DNA from: Streptomyces sp. NBC_01478
Lineage (GTDB): Bacteria > Actinomycetota > Actinomycetes > Streptomycetales > Streptomycetaceae
Length of the DNA: 64,000 nt
Direction of reading: 5' to 3'
Assembly: GCF_036227225.1 (NCBI RefSeq)
Contig: NZ_CP109444.1
Location: 10,769,501-10,833,500 of the forward strand
Part shown: piece after piece, positions 27,033 through 36,136 of the stretch
Numbering within the stretch: the stretch's first letter is position 1
Layout: the number at the start of each line of letters is the position of its first letter
Made by a program: the position numbers and the translations under genes
The notes under the pieces: generated by a model
Seen by the model: only the letters and a program-made list of their open reading frames with translations
Told to the model about the DNA's origin: nothing
The model's database searches: none

Positions 27033-27431
27033 ATGAACTTCGTCTCGATCCGCGTCATCACCGACGACGTCGCCCGACTCGTCGGGTTCTACGAACAGGT
27101 CACCGGCGTCCCGGCCGCCTGGTCGACCCCCGACTTCGCCGAACTCGCCACGCCCGCCTGCACGTTGGCGATCGCGAGTACTCGCACCGTGGCCCTGTTC
27201 GGCACCGGCTCCGCACAACCCGCCGCCAACCGCTCGGTGATCACCGAGTTCCGCGTGCCGGATGTCGACGCCGAGTTCGAGCGCCTGGCGCCCCTCGACT
27301 GCGAGATCGTCCAGAAACCGACGACGATGCCGTGGGGCAACCGCTCCCTCCTCTTCCGCGACCCCGACGGCAACCTGATCAACTTCTTCACGCCGGTCAC
27401 CGCCGAGGCTGTAAAGCGGCAGCAGCGCTAG
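27033..27431 (+). CDS. VOC-family (glyoxalase/bleomycin-resistance fold) protein
   Basis: 132 residues. It opens MNFVSIRVITDDVARLVGFYEQ, the usual VOC start, and ends in NRSLLFRDPDGNLINFFTPV with the late metal-binding Glu replaced by Asn or unclear. It may be a metal-dependent dioxygenase, isomerase or binding protein. AGGAAG precedes the ATG. Its stop overlaps the opposite gene's stop (CTAG). Confidence 0.85.
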   Translation: MNFVSIRVITDDVARLVGFYEQVTGVPAAWSTPDFAELATPACTLAIASTRTVALFGTGSAQPAANRSVITEFRVPDVDAEFERLAPLDCEIVQKPTTMPWGNRSLLFRDPDGNLINFFTPVTAEAVKRQQR

Positions 27432-28669
27432 GCCAGCGCGCCCAGGGCGGCCAGCACCGGCGCGACCCCGTCCTCGGCGCGCACCCGGTCACCGAGAGCC
27501 CGCGCCCGCTCGGCGTACCCCGGGTCACGGGTGGCCCGTACCAGCGCGGCAGACAGCGAGTCGGCGGTCAGGCCGCGCAGGGGCACGACACCCGGAGCCA
27601 CCCCCAGGGCGACCAGGCGTGCCGCCCAGAAGCCCTCGTCGAACTGGATCGGCACCGGCACGGCCGGCACCCCCGCGCGTAGCCCGGCCGCGGTGGTGCC
27701 CGCGCCGCAGTGGTGGACCACGGCCGCCATCCGCGGGAACAGCGCCGCGTGCGGGACCTCGCCCACGGTCAGGACGTCGTCACCGGCCGCTTCGAGGCCG
27801 CCCCAGCCCCGCTGGATCACCCCGCGCAGCCCGGCCCTGCGCAGCGCGCGCACGATCTCGGCGCTCAGCCGCTCCGGGTCGGGCACGGTGGCACTGCCGA
27901 GCCCCACGAAGACCGGAGCAGGGCCGGAGTCGATGAAGTCCCGCAGCTCGGAGGGGAGTTGGGCGTCCGTGTCGTACGGCCACCAGTAGCCCGCCACCGT
28001 CAGCCCGGGCCGCCAGTCCGCCGGGCGGGGCACGATCAGCGGGCTGAAGCCGTGCTGGACGGGCCAGTCGTGCTTCTCCCGGGACCGGAGCGCGGCGCCG
28101 GGCCGGGTGCGGGGCAGGCCCAGGCGGGTCCGCACCTCCGGTACGGCGGTGGTGAAGACGTGCTCCACCGCCCGGGTCACCGCGTGCCCGGCGGCCCGGT
28201 TGCCGACCGCGCCCCAGGAGCCGCCGCCGAGCATCGGCGGTGCGAACTCCCTTGTGGGTGTGAGGGGTTGCAGGTACACGCCCATACTCGGCAAGGACAG
28301 CCCCTCGGCGATGGCATGCCCCAGCGGCCCCAGTGAACTGGACAGCAGCAGCACGTCACTCGCCCGCGCGGCCGTCAGCAGCTCGTCGGTCATCCGCCCG
28401 ACCAGCGTCCGCGCCATCGTGACCACCCGCAGCAACTTGCCCCCGCCCGAGGCGCTGCGATGCAGCCCGCGCCCCCGCGAGGACTCCAACTCGGCGCGGG
28501 GGTCCAACGGAAGAGGATGGAAGCCGACGCCCGAGCCCGCCACCAGGGGCGCGAAACCGCCGTGGGTGACGAGGGTGACCTCGTGGCCCGCCCGGGCCAG
28601 GGCATGCCCGAGTCCGGTGTAGGGGGCCACGTCGCCCCGGGATCCCGCTGTCATGATCGCTACGCGCAC
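27428..28669 (-). CDS. UGT-like glycosyltransferase (GT1, GT-B fold)
   Basis: 413 residues from GTG 28669; an ATG at 28741 lacks support. The N-terminal domain opens VRVAIMTAGSRGDVAPYTGLGHALARAGHEVTLVTH, as in sterol and macrolide glycosyltransferases. The donor-binding segment is VHHCGAGTTAAGLRAGVPAVPVPIQFDEGFWAARL. It should transfer a sugar from an NDP donor to a lipophilic acceptor. No polyketide genes are next to it. Confidence 0.9.
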   Translation of the reverse strand: MRVAIMTAGSRGDVAPYTGLGHALARAGHEVTLVTHGGFAPLVAGSGVGFHPLPLDPRAELESSRGRGLHRSASGGGKLLRVVTMARTLVGRMTDELLTAARASDVLLLSSSLGPLGHAIAEGLSLPSMGVYLQPLTPTREFAPPMLGGGSWGAVGNRAAGHAVTRAVEHVFTTAVPEVRTRLGLPRTRPGAALRSREKHDWPVQHGFSPLIVPRPADWRPGLTVAGYWWPYDTDAQLPSELRDFIDSGPAPVFVGLGSATVPDPERLSAEIVRALRRAGLRGVIQRGWGGLEAAGDDVLTVGEVPHAALFPRMAAVVHHCGAGTTAAGLRAGVPAVPVPIQFDEGFWAARLVALGVAPGVVPLRGLTADSLSAALVRATRDPGYAERARALGDRVRAEDGVAPVLAALGALA

Positions 28670-28834
28670 GCCGCTCAGTATCGCGCCCGGTGGCCGACGC
28701 GTGGGGGATCCAGCCGCGATTCCAACTGCCCCTCGTGTCACAGCCGTTGACTTCGGCCCGGGGCAGCTCTAGTTTCAGCGCGCCGTTTCGTTCGGCGACC
28801 CGATCCCGGTTCGAAATATCGGCAAAGGAGCCGC

Positions 28835-30793
28835 ATGTTCCGCACCCCCATCCTGCGCGCCTTAGCGATGGCCGCAGCGGCAGTCACCCTGCTTCTCGTC
28901 ACCAGACCCGCCCCCGTGGACCCCCTCCAGACGGCCCCGGTCGCCTCGACGACCCGTCAGATGGCCGTGCCCACCGCCCCGATGGGCTGGGCCTCCTGGA
29001 ACAGCTTCGCCGCGAAGATCGACTACAGCGTCATCAAGGCACAGGTCGACGCGTTCGTCGCCGCGGGCCTCCCGGCGGCCGGCTACAAGTACATCAACAT
29101 CGACGAGGGCTGGTGGCAGGGCACCCGCGACAGCGCGGGCAACATCACCGTCGACACCAGCGAGTGGCCCGGCGGGATGAGCGCCATCGCCGCCTATATC
29201 CACAGCAAGGGCCTCAAGGCCGGCATCTACACCGACGCCGGCGCGAACGGCTGCGGCTACTACTACCCGACCGGCCGCCCCGCCGCCCCGAACACCGGCA
29301 GCGAGGGCCACTACGACCAGGACATGCTCCAGTTCTCCCAGTGGGGCTTCGACTTCGTGAAGGTCGACTGGTGCGGCGGCGACGCAGAGGGCCTCGACGC
29401 GGCGACGGCGTACAAGGCGATCAGCGCCTCGGTCACCAAGGCCACCGCCACCACGGGCCGCGCGCTGGCCCTCTCGATCTGCAACTGGGGCTACCGGAAC
29501 CCCTGGAACTGGGCCCCCGGCCTGGCCCCCATGTACCGGACGAGCACGGACATCATCTACTACGGCAACGCGCCGTCGACGACGAACATGCTGTCCAACT
29601 TCGACCAGGGCCTGCACCCGGCCGCCCAGCACACCGGCTACTACAACGACCCCGACATGCTGATGGTCGGCATGACCGGCCTCACCGCCGCGCAGAACCG
29701 CACCCACATGGCGCTCTGGGCGATCTCCGGCGCACCCCTCCTCGCCGGCAACGACCTCACGACCCTCACCACCGAGACCACCGGCATCCTCACCAACCCC
29801 GAGGTCGTCGCCGTCGACCAGGACGCGCGCGGCCTCCAGGGCGTGAAGGTCGCCGAGGACACCACCGGACTCCAGGTCTACGGCAAGGTCCTCTCGGGCC
29901 TCGGCAACCGCGCGGTCACCCTCCTCAACCGCACCTCCTCCGCCCAGAACATCACCGTCCGCTGGTCCGACCTCGGCCTGACCACCGCGTCCGCCACCGT
30001 CCGTGACCTGTGGTCCCGCACCAACATCGGTTCCTACGGCACGAGTTACACGGCGAGCGTCCCGGCCGGCGGCTCCGTGTTCCTGAAGATCAGCGGCGGC
30101 ACCGAGGCGGCGAGCACCAACTACACCGCCACCTCGACCGGCAAGTACACCGCCGTCAGCGCGGCCAGCACCGGCCTGAACGTCGTCGACGTCACCTACA
30201 CCAACACCGGCTCGACGGCCCTCACCGGCACCCTCCAGGTCAACGGCCAGACCGCGACGACGGTCTCCTTCCCGCCGACCGGCTCCAGCGCGGGCACGAT
30301 CTCGGTGCAGGCCGACCTGTCCAAGGGGTCGGCCAACTCCCTGACCTTGACGGGCAGTTCACTCCCGACCCTGGGCACGGTCAACGTCCAGCAGATCCCG
30401 GGCACCAACGGCTCCCTGGTCGTCGGCACCGGGTCCGGCCGCTGCGCCGACGTCTACAACAACACCATCACCAACGGCACCCAGGCCGAGATCTGGGACT
30501 GCAACGGCGGCCAGAACCAGGCCTGGACGTACACCTCCCGCAAGGAACTCGTGGTCTACGGCAACAAGTGCCTGGACGCCTACAACAACGGCACCACCAA
30601 CGGCACCAAGGTCGTCATCTGGGACTGCAACGGCCAGAACAACCAGAAGTGGACCGCCAACTCCGACGGCACCCTCACCAACGTCAACGCGGGCCTGTGC
30701 CTGGACGCGTCCGGTGCCGCCACGGCCAACGGCACCCTGCTCATCCTGTGGACCTGCGGCACGGCGAACAACCAGAAGTGGACGCTGACTTAG
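28835..30793 (+). CDS. Secreted GH27 alpha-galactosidase with C-terminal CBM13
   Basis: 652 residues from ATG with AAAGGAG. A signal peptide or N-terminal anchor spans about 8-23. The GH27 barrel has MGWASWNSFA, YINIDEGWWQG, nucleophile Asp178 in FVKVDWCGG, probable acid/base Asp239 in MYRTSTDII, and YYNDPDMLMVG. A beta domain and an NPCBM-like segment (about 420-525) are followed by a ricin-type CBM13 with three subdomains (GRCADVYNN, KCLDAYNNG, LCLDASG) and QxW motifs. It should remove terminal alpha-galactose from extracellular polysaccharide. A strong hairpin ends the transcript. Confidence 0.93.
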   Translation: MFRTPILRALAMAAAAVTLLLVTRPAPVDPLQTAPVASTTRQMAVPTAPMGWASWNSFAAKIDYSVIKAQVDAFVAAGLPAAGYKYINIDEGWWQGTRDSAGNITVDTSEWPGGMSAIAAYIHSKGLKAGIYTDAGANGCGYYYPTGRPAAPNTGSEGHYDQDMLQFSQWGFDFVKVDWCGGDAEGLDAATAYKAISASVTKATATTGRALALSICNWGYRNPWNWAPGLAPMYRTSTDIIYYGNAPSTTNMLSNFDQGLHPAAQHTGYYNDPDMLMVGMTGLTAAQNRTHMALWAISGAPLLAGNDLTTLTTETTGILTNPEVVAVDQDARGLQGVKVAEDTTGLQVYGKVLSGLGNRAVTLLNRTSSAQNITVRWSDLGLTTASATVRDLWSRTNIGSYGTSYTASVPAGGSVFLKISGGTEAASTNYTATSTGKYTAVSAASTGLNVVDVTYTNTGSTALTGTLQVNGQTATTVSFPPTGSSAGTISVQADLSKGSANSLTLTGSSLPTLGTVNVQQIPGTNGSLVVGTGSGRCADVYNNTITNGTQAEIWDCNGGQNQAWTYTSRKELVVYGNKCLDAYNNGTTNGTKVVIWDCNGQNNQKWTANSDGTLTNVNAGLCLDASGAATANGTLLILWTCGTANNQKWTLT

Positions 30794-30808
30794 CCGTAGC
30801 GGCGTGAA

Positions 30809-30842
30809 CCGTCCGGGCGGCCCGCACCGGCCGCCCGGACGG
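30809..30842. terminator. Strong terminator after the alpha-galactosidase gene
   Basis: Perfect 14-bp stem CCGTCCGGGCGGCC / GGCCGCCCGGACGG with a six-base loop. It lies between convergent genes, 16 bp past the upstream stop. Confidence 0.9.
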
Positions 30843-30863
30843 ACACGCACCTGGACGCTCCGA

Positions 30864-31712
30864 TCACACCCCGAGCTGTCGGGCGGCGGCCGTCACGGTC
30901 TGTTCCAGCAGCGTGGCGATCGTCATCGGGCCGACGCCGCCCGGCACCGGCGTGATCAGCGAGGCGCGTTCGGCGGCGGAGTCGAAGTCGACGTCGCCGA
31001 TGTTGCCCGCGTTGTAGCCGGCGTCGAGGACGACCGCGCCGGGCTTGATGTCCTCGCCCCGGATCAGTCGGGCGCGGCCCACGGCGGCGACCACGATGTC
31101 CGCCTCCCGGACCACCGCGGAGAGGTCCCGGGTGCGGGAGTGGCAGTAGGTGACCGTCGCGTCCCGGGCCAGCAGCAGCATCCCGGCCGGCTTGCCGAGG
31201 ATCGCGCTGCGGCCGACCACGACGGCCCGCTTGCCGGACGGGTCGACGTCGTACTCGTCGAGCAGCCTCATGATGCCGCCGGGCGTGCAGGACACGAAGC
31301 CCGGCAGGCCGAAGCTCATCGCCGCGAAGGACGCGAAGGTCACGCCGTCCACGTCCTTCTCCGGCGCGATCGCCTCGAACGCGGCCCGCTCGTCGATGTG
31401 TTCACCCATCGGGTGCTGGAGCAGGATGCCGTGCACGCCGGGGTCGGCGGAGAGCGCGGTGAGGGCCGCGACCAGCTCGGCGGTGGTCGTGGTGGCGGGC
31501 AGCTCCACGCGCCGCGACTCGATGCCGGCCTTGCGGCTGCGGTTCTGCTTCATCCGGACGTAGGTGACGGAGGCCGGGTCCGCGCCGACCAGAACCGTCG
31601 CCAGACAGGGCGCCGTACCGGTGCGCTCCGTGAGGTCGGCGGCCTTCTTCGCGGTGTCCTCGACGATCCGCCGGGCGAGCGCGGTGCCGTCCATGAGCCG
31701 TGCCTGGGACAT
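30864..31712 (-). CDS. folD: Methylenetetrahydrofolate dehydrogenase/cyclohydrolase
   Basis: 282 residues from ATG 31712 with AGGAG six bases upstream. The catalytic Lys is in YVRMKQN; PEKDVDGVT, VVVGRSAILGKPAGMLL and PVPGGVGPMTIATLL are the family signatures. It interconverts methylene-, methenyl- and formyl-tetrahydrofolate with NADP. It stands alone here, convergent with the alpha-galactosidase gene. Confidence 0.96.
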   Translation of the reverse strand: MSQARLMDGTALARRIVEDTAKKAADLTERTGTAPCLATVLVGADPASVTYVRMKQNRSRKAGIESRRVELPATTTTAELVAALTALSADPGVHGILLQHPMGEHIDERAAFEAIAPEKDVDGVTFASFAAMSFGLPGFVSCTPGGIMRLLDEYDVDPSGKRAVVVGRSAILGKPAGMLLLARDATVTYCHSRTRDLSAVVREADIVVAAVGRARLIRGEDIKPGAVVLDAGYNAGNIGDVDFDSAAERASLITPVPGGVGPMTIATLLEQTVTAAARQLGV

Positions 31713-31844
31713 GATCCACTCCTGAGCTGGTTGACCAATCGCCCAGGCGCACGGCATCGACTCCGCGTGGGCCGCTCCACGGTGGTGCTCCACCTCAGCG
31801 CCAGTCACGACCCACGAACAGCCTAACCGAGAGATCTACGGCCG

Positions 31845-32684
31845 TCAGGACCCGTTCTCCGAAGGTGGTGCCGTCGGGTCGACACCGGCCAGGAAGTCGC
31901 GGGCCTGCGCCGCGAGGCGTGGCGCCCCGACGGCCTCCGCCCAGCGGGCGATCTCCGTCGCGAGTGCCCTGGCCCCGGCCTCGTCGCCGGAGTCCCGGGC
32001 CAGCACGGCGAGCAGCAACTGCTGGGAGAGCGTGCCGGGGACCGTGCCCGCGCCGGCGCCCAGCGTGGTCGCCCGGCGCCAGCGGTCCAGGGCCAGGTCG
32101 TGGTCACCGGCGTCGTGGTCGTGGTCGCCGAGGTGGCGCAGGGCCTCGCGGGCCAGCAATGGGTCGTCGCCCGACTCGGCGGCGCGCAGTGCGGACGCGT
32201 AGTGGGAGGGCGCGTTCGCCAGGTCGGCGAAGTGGTTGTCCGTGATGAGGCCGAGGTACATCTCCGCCCAGCCCCGGCGCCCCTCGTCCGGGGCGCCGTC
32301 CCGTAGCGCCGCCGCCTCGCGGAGCAGGGACGCGAGGGCTTCCGGGTCCTTTCCGTCCGGGCCCAGCCGGAGCCGGCCGTCGACGACGAGCAGCCGGCGG
32401 TAGGTGTTCCGCAGCCGTGCGAAGTCCACGTCCCAGTCACCGCCCGGGAACTCCTTCTCGGCCGCCTCGATACGTGCCGTCGCGGTGTCCGTACCCGCGA
32501 ACCAGTCCTGTTCCAGGGCCACTTGGGCGGCGGCGCGGGCGACCCGCGCCCGGAGGTCCGGCTCGTCGGCGGTGCACGCGTCCAGCAGGCGGGATGCGCG
32601 CTCCCATCGTCCCGTCACGCTCAACTCGTGTGCGGCGGCGATGAGTTCTTCGACGGGAATGACCGCGTTCGCTGTGAATGCCAT
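31845..32684 (-). CDS. TPR-like helical repeat protein
   Basis: 279 residues from ATG 32684. The sequence is a chain of Ala/Leu/Arg-rich helix pairs (HYASALRAAESGDDPLLAREALRHLG, HDLALDRWRRATTLGAG) with tetratricopeptide-like periodicity. There is no signal peptide, membrane segment or catalytic motif. It is divergent from a MarR gene, sharing a 60-bp region that contains the likely MarR operator, so it is a candidate MarR target. Function unknown. Confidence 0.7.
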   Translation of the reverse strand: MAFTANAVIPVEELIAAAHELSVTGRWERASRLLDACTADEPDLRARVARAAAQVALEQDWFAGTDTATARIEAAEKEFPGGDWDVDFARLRNTYRRLLVVDGRLRLGPDGKDPEALASLLREAAALRDGAPDEGRRGWAEMYLGLITDNHFADLANAPSHYASALRAAESGDDPLLAREALRHLGDHDHDAGDHDLALDRWRRATTLGAGAGTVPGTLSQQLLLAVLARDSGDEAGARALATEIARWAEAVGAPRLAAQARDFLAGVDPTAPPSENGS

Positions 32685-32695
32685 GACGGGGAAGG

Positions 32696-32713
32696 TAGTT
32701 ATGCGAAAAACTA
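32696..32713. promoter_or_regulatory. MarR-type operator between TPR and marR genes
   Basis: An 18-bp imperfect palindrome, TAGTTATGCGAAAAACTA, with exact TAGTT/AACTA ends and a CG centre. It is markedly AT-rich for this DNA. It starts 12 bp upstream of the TPR gene and 31 bp before the MarR gene. Confidence 0.65.
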
Positions 32714-32743
32714 TCCACAAGAAAACCACTGCGGGAGGCAGAC

Positions 32744-33232
32744 GTGGAGGACTCGGTCGACCGGCACGTGGCACTCTGGGCGAAGGAACTCCCCTGGATG
32801 GACCCGGTGAAGGAGCAGGTCTTCTTCCGGCTGGCGATCCTGGCCCGTCATGCCGGTCAGGCGCGGCGGGACGTGCTCGACGCCGACGGGCTCAAGCAGT
32901 GGCAGTTCAAGGTGCTGCTCATGCTGCGCAGGCTCGGGCCGCCGTACGAGACGAGCCCGTCACGGCTGGCGGAACTGCTGGGCCTGACGCGTGGGGCGCT
33001 CTCCGCGCGGCTGGCGGCCGTCGAGGAGGCGGGGCTCATCGCCCGTACCCATGAGACGGGGGACCGGCGGCGGGTGCGGGTGCGGCTCACCGACGCCGGA
33101 TACGCAGTCCTCGAGGAGCACGTGGCGGCGGAGGAAGCGGGCGAGCTCGCGCTGCTCGCAGCACTGAACCCAGCAGAGCGGCGGACGCTCGCAGACCTGC
33201 TGCGGAAACTGGTGCTCGCCGTCGAGTCCTAG
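32744..33232 (+). CDS. MarR-family regulator
   Basis: 162 residues from GTG 32744 with GGGAGG five bases upstream. The winged helix spans KQWQFKVLLMLRRLGPPY, SRLAELLGLTRGALSARLAAVEEAGLI and wing HETGDRRRVRVRLT. It is the second MarR in the window and is not close to the one at 17577. Probable targets are itself and the divergent TPR-like gene. Confidence 0.9.
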   Translation: MEDSVDRHVALWAKELPWMDPVKEQVFFRLAILARHAGQARRDVLDADGLKQWQFKVLLMLRRLGPPYETSPSRLAELLGLTRGALSARLAAVEEAGLIARTHETGDRRRVRVRLTDAGYAVLEEHVAAEEAGELALLAALNPAERRTLADLLRKLVLAVES

Positions 33233-33310
33233 CGGTGCCGGCGGGTACCGTACTCGCCGAGAAGGTCCAGGTCAGCCGGGTGGTGACCCGGACCTTCGGC
33301 ACCAATCCCG

Positions 33311-33676
33311 CTAGCCGTCCCATGCCTGGATCATCGTCTGCCGGGTGATCTTGCCGTCGTCCAGCACGAGCATCGACTCGGCCAGGACACGGGTCCCGTC
33401 CGCGTACTGACAGGACTCGCTGTAGGCGACCCGGTCCCCCTGGACGACGCACTCCTCCAACTTGTGTGTCATGTCGCGGCTGTAGACGTCGGCGAGCATC
33501 GCGCCGATCTCGTCCCGGCCGTGCAGGACCTTGGGGTGACTTGGCTGGGTCTGGTGGTCGACGACGTGGATCTCGGCGTCGTCCGCGTAGAGCGACAGAA
33601 GTGTCGCCGCTGTGTGGTCCTCGATGCCCCGGCGCAGGACTTCGGTGTCGAAGCCGGGGCGTGCCGCAGTGCCCAT
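33311..33676 (-). CDS. NTF2-like (SnoaL-type) protein
   Basis: 121 residues from ATG 33676 with GAGGAGG at good spacing. The chain has the cone-shaped NTF2 pattern: an N-terminal helix pair, LLSLYADDAEIHVVDHQTQPSHPKVLHG, then strands ending in KITRQTMIQAWDG. The family covers small-molecule isomerases, cyclases and binding proteins. No substrate can be assigned. Confidence 0.8.
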   Translation of the reverse strand: MGTAARPGFDTEVLRRGIEDHTAATLLSLYADDAEIHVVDHQTQPSHPKVLHGRDEIGAMLADVYSRDMTHKLEECVVQGDRVAYSESCQYADGTRVLAESMLVLDDGKITRQTMIQAWDG

Positions 33677-33847
33677 GGTGACCTCCTCGGAGGGCCGCGG
33701 CCCGAACAGGAGCGAGCCGCGGCTGGCCTCTCCTACGAGACTCCTCCGCCGCGCCGGGGTCGGCAAACCGAGCGGCGCACTCCTCCTGACGGGTGAGCGG
33801 CGCCCGGCGCCCGTGACCGCGTGGCCGCCGTCCGCGTTGCTGCAAGC

Positions 33848-34141
33848 ATGATCTCAACACGACGTATCGCCGCCGCCGTTGGTCTCGCCGTCGGGGTCAC
33901 CGGCCTCGTCGCGCCGATGGCGAACGCCGCCGACGCGCCCGCCTTCAAGGACGGCAAGATCAGCCCGGTCGCCCTGCTGGACTCGCTCGCGGTGAGCGAG
34001 ATCCCCGCCGAGCACCAGGCGCAGATCCCGAAGGTCGCCGACCAGATGAAGGCGCTCAACCACGTGAACGACCTCCAGCAGTTGCACCAGGTCACCGACA
34101 TGGCCGCGCCGGTGACGGGACTCCTCCCCGCCGTCGAGTAG
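33848..34141 (+). CDS. Small secreted protein of unknown function
   Basis: 97 residues from ATG 33848. A clear signal peptide (MISTRRIAAAVGLAVGVTGL, cleavage after MANA) leaves about 73 residues. The mature part is helical and acidic with His and Gln (HVNDLQQLHQVTDMAAPVTGLL) and no Cys. The ribosome site is weak. Small exported proteins like this are common in Streptomyces; I do not recognise the family. A terminator follows directly. Confidence 0.7.
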   Translation: MISTRRIAAAVGLAVGVTGLVAPMANAADAPAFKDGKISPVALLDSLAVSEIPAEHQAQIPKVADQMKALNHVNDLQQLHQVTDMAAPVTGLLPAVE

Positions 34142-34166
34142 TGAGACCGCGCAGCGCGCAGACCCC

Positions 34167-34194
34167 GAGGGCCGTCCGGAAACGGGCGGCCCTC
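34167..34194. terminator. Terminator with GAAA loop
   Basis: GAGGGCCGTCCG-GAAA-CGGGCGGCCCTC, a 12-bp stem with one G-T pair and a stable tetraloop, between convergent genes. Confidence 0.85.
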
Positions 34195-34209
34195 AGTCGT
34201 GGGGCGGGA

Positions 34210-35973
34210 TCAGCCCGCCGTCGCCAGGAACTGGGTCGCCGCCAGCTCCGCGTACAGCGGATCGGCGCTCACCAGCTCCCGGTGCGTGCCCACCGCGCGG
34301 ACCCGGCCCGCGTCCATCACGACGATCCGGTCCGCCATCGTCACCGTGGACAGCCGGTGCGCGACGACCAGGACCGTCGTCGTACGGGCCACATCGGCGA
34401 CGGTGTCACGCAGGGCCGCTTCGTTGACCGCGTCCAACTGCGAGGTCGCCTCGTCCAGGAGCAGCAGCCGGGGATGACGCAGCAGGGCGCGGGCGATCGC
34501 GACGCGCTGGCGCTCGCCGCCCGAGAGACGGGTGCCGCGATGGCCGACCAGGGTGTCGACGCCCTTCGGCAGCCGGGCGACCAGGCCGTCCAGGCGGGTC
34601 GTCCTCAGGACCCGGGCGACGGCGTCGTCGTCCGCGTCCGGGTTGCCGAGCAGCAGGTTGTCGCGCAGGGAGCCCGACAGGACCGGCGCGTCCTGCTCCA
34701 CATAGCCGATGGCGGACCGGAGCCCGGACAGCTCCCAGTCCGCGAGGTCCCGGCCGTCGAGGGTGATGGCCCCGGACTCGGGATCGTAGAAACGCTCGAT
34801 GAGGGAGAACACGGTGGTCTTGCCCGCGCCGGACGGGCCGACGAACGCCGTCATGCCCTGGGCCGGCACCTCGAACGTCACGCCGTGGTGGACGTAGGGC
34901 AGGTCGGCGCCGTAGCGGAAGCGGACGTCGTCGAAGGCGAGGGCCGCGGGTTCGGCGCCGGGGGAGGGCAACTGGGCGGGCAGGGACGGGGGTTCGGCGG
35001 GGAGCTGGAGCGCCTCCTGGATGCGGGAGAGGGCCGCGGCGCCCGTCTGGTACTGCGTGATCGCTCCGACGACCTGCTGGATGGGCATCATCAGGTAGAA
35101 GACGTAGAGGAGGAACGCGACCAGTGTGCCGACGTCGATCGCGCCCGTCGCCACCCGCGCCCCGCCCACCGCGAGCACGGTGATGAACGCGATCTGCATC
35201 GACAGGCCGGCCGTATTGCCCGCCGCCGCCGTCCATTTGGCGGCGCGGATGCTCTGCCGCCACGACTCCTCGGCCGCCGCGTGCAGGGTGCGCTCCTCGC
35301 GGTCCTCGGCGCCGGACGCCTTCACCGTGCGCAGCGCGCCGAGGATCCGCTCCAGCGAGGCACCCATCACACCGATCGCGTCCTGCGCCTGCCGGCTGGC
35401 CCGGTTGATGCGCGGCACGATCACGCTGAGCACGATGCCCGCACCCACGATCACGCCGAGGGTGACGGCCAGCAGTACAGGGTCGACCAGGCCCATCATC
35501 ACCACGGTCGCGACGAGGATGAGCCCTTCGGTGCCGAGGCCCACCAATGAATCGGTGGTGACCTCGCGCAGGAGCGTGGTGTCGGAGGTGATGCGGGCCA
35601 TCAGGTCGCCGGGCTCGCTGCGGTCCACGGCGCTGATCCGCAGCCGCAGCAGATACGACGACAGGGCCCGGCGCGCGCCGAGCACCACCGACTCGGCGGT
35701 GCGCCGCAGAACGTATGAACCCAGCGCGCCCAGCGCCGCGTTGGCGACCACCAGCGCCGACATCACGAGCAGCGCCCCGGTGATCGTCCGGTCGTGCGAC
35801 AGATCGTCGATGAGGCCGCGCGCGACCAGTGGCAGCAGCAGTCCGGTGCCCCCGGTGACCAGCGAGAGGAGCGCACCCGCCAGCAGGGCCCAGCGGTGCG
35901 GCCGTACGTAGTCGAGGAGCAACCGCCAGGCCGGCGGGCCGCTCTGAGTCCCTGTGTTTACCACGGTGCCCAC
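34210..35973 (-). CDS. ABC exporter, fused permease and ATPase (MDR type)
   Basis: 587 residues from GTG 35973 with AGGGAG upstream. Six membrane helices lie in the first roughly 330 residues. The ATPase follows with Walker A GPSGAGKT, signature [16 protein letters not shown], Walker [14 protein letters not shown] and an H-loop in VVAHRLSTV. It should work as a homodimer, since no partner gene is adjacent. The substrate, probably a lipid or drug, is unknown. It is divergent from the mycothiol dehydrogenase gene. Confidence 0.93.
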   Translation of the reverse strand: MGTVVNTGTQSGPPAWRLLLDYVRPHRWALLAGALLSLVTGGTGLLLPLVARGLIDDLSHDRTITGALLVMSALVVANAALGALGSYVLRRTAESVVLGARRALSSYLLRLRISAVDRSEPGDLMARITSDTTLLREVTTDSLVGLGTEGLILVATVVMMGLVDPVLLAVTLGVIVGAGIVLSVIVPRINRASRQAQDAIGVMGASLERILGALRTVKASGAEDREERTLHAAAEESWRQSIRAAKWTAAAGNTAGLSMQIAFITVLAVGGARVATGAIDVGTLVAFLLYVFYLMMPIQQVVGAITQYQTGAAALSRIQEALQLPAEPPSLPAQLPSPGAEPAALAFDDVRFRYGADLPYVHHGVTFEVPAQGMTAFVGPSGAGKTTVFSLIERFYDPESGAITLDGRDLADWELSGLRSAIGYVEQDAPVLSGSLRDNLLLGNPDADDDAVARVLRTTRLDGLVARLPKGVDTLVGHRGTRLSGGERQRVAIARALLRHPRLLLLDEATSQLDAVNEAALRDTVADVARTTTVLVVAHRLSTVTMADRIVVMDAGRVRAVGTHRELVSADPLYAELAATQFLATAG

Positions 35974-36136
35974 GGCGCTCCCTGCGAGTCGGTCGGAGCA
36001 TTCAGGCTACGTCGGCCGACGCGCGTGCCGACCGGGGCGGTGGCGGTGACGGCCCTGGCTCCACGCATGGGCCTTACCGATCAGTCACGCGTAGGGTCGG
36101 AGGCAGGGACAACGGCTGACGAAAGGGTTCAGGACC

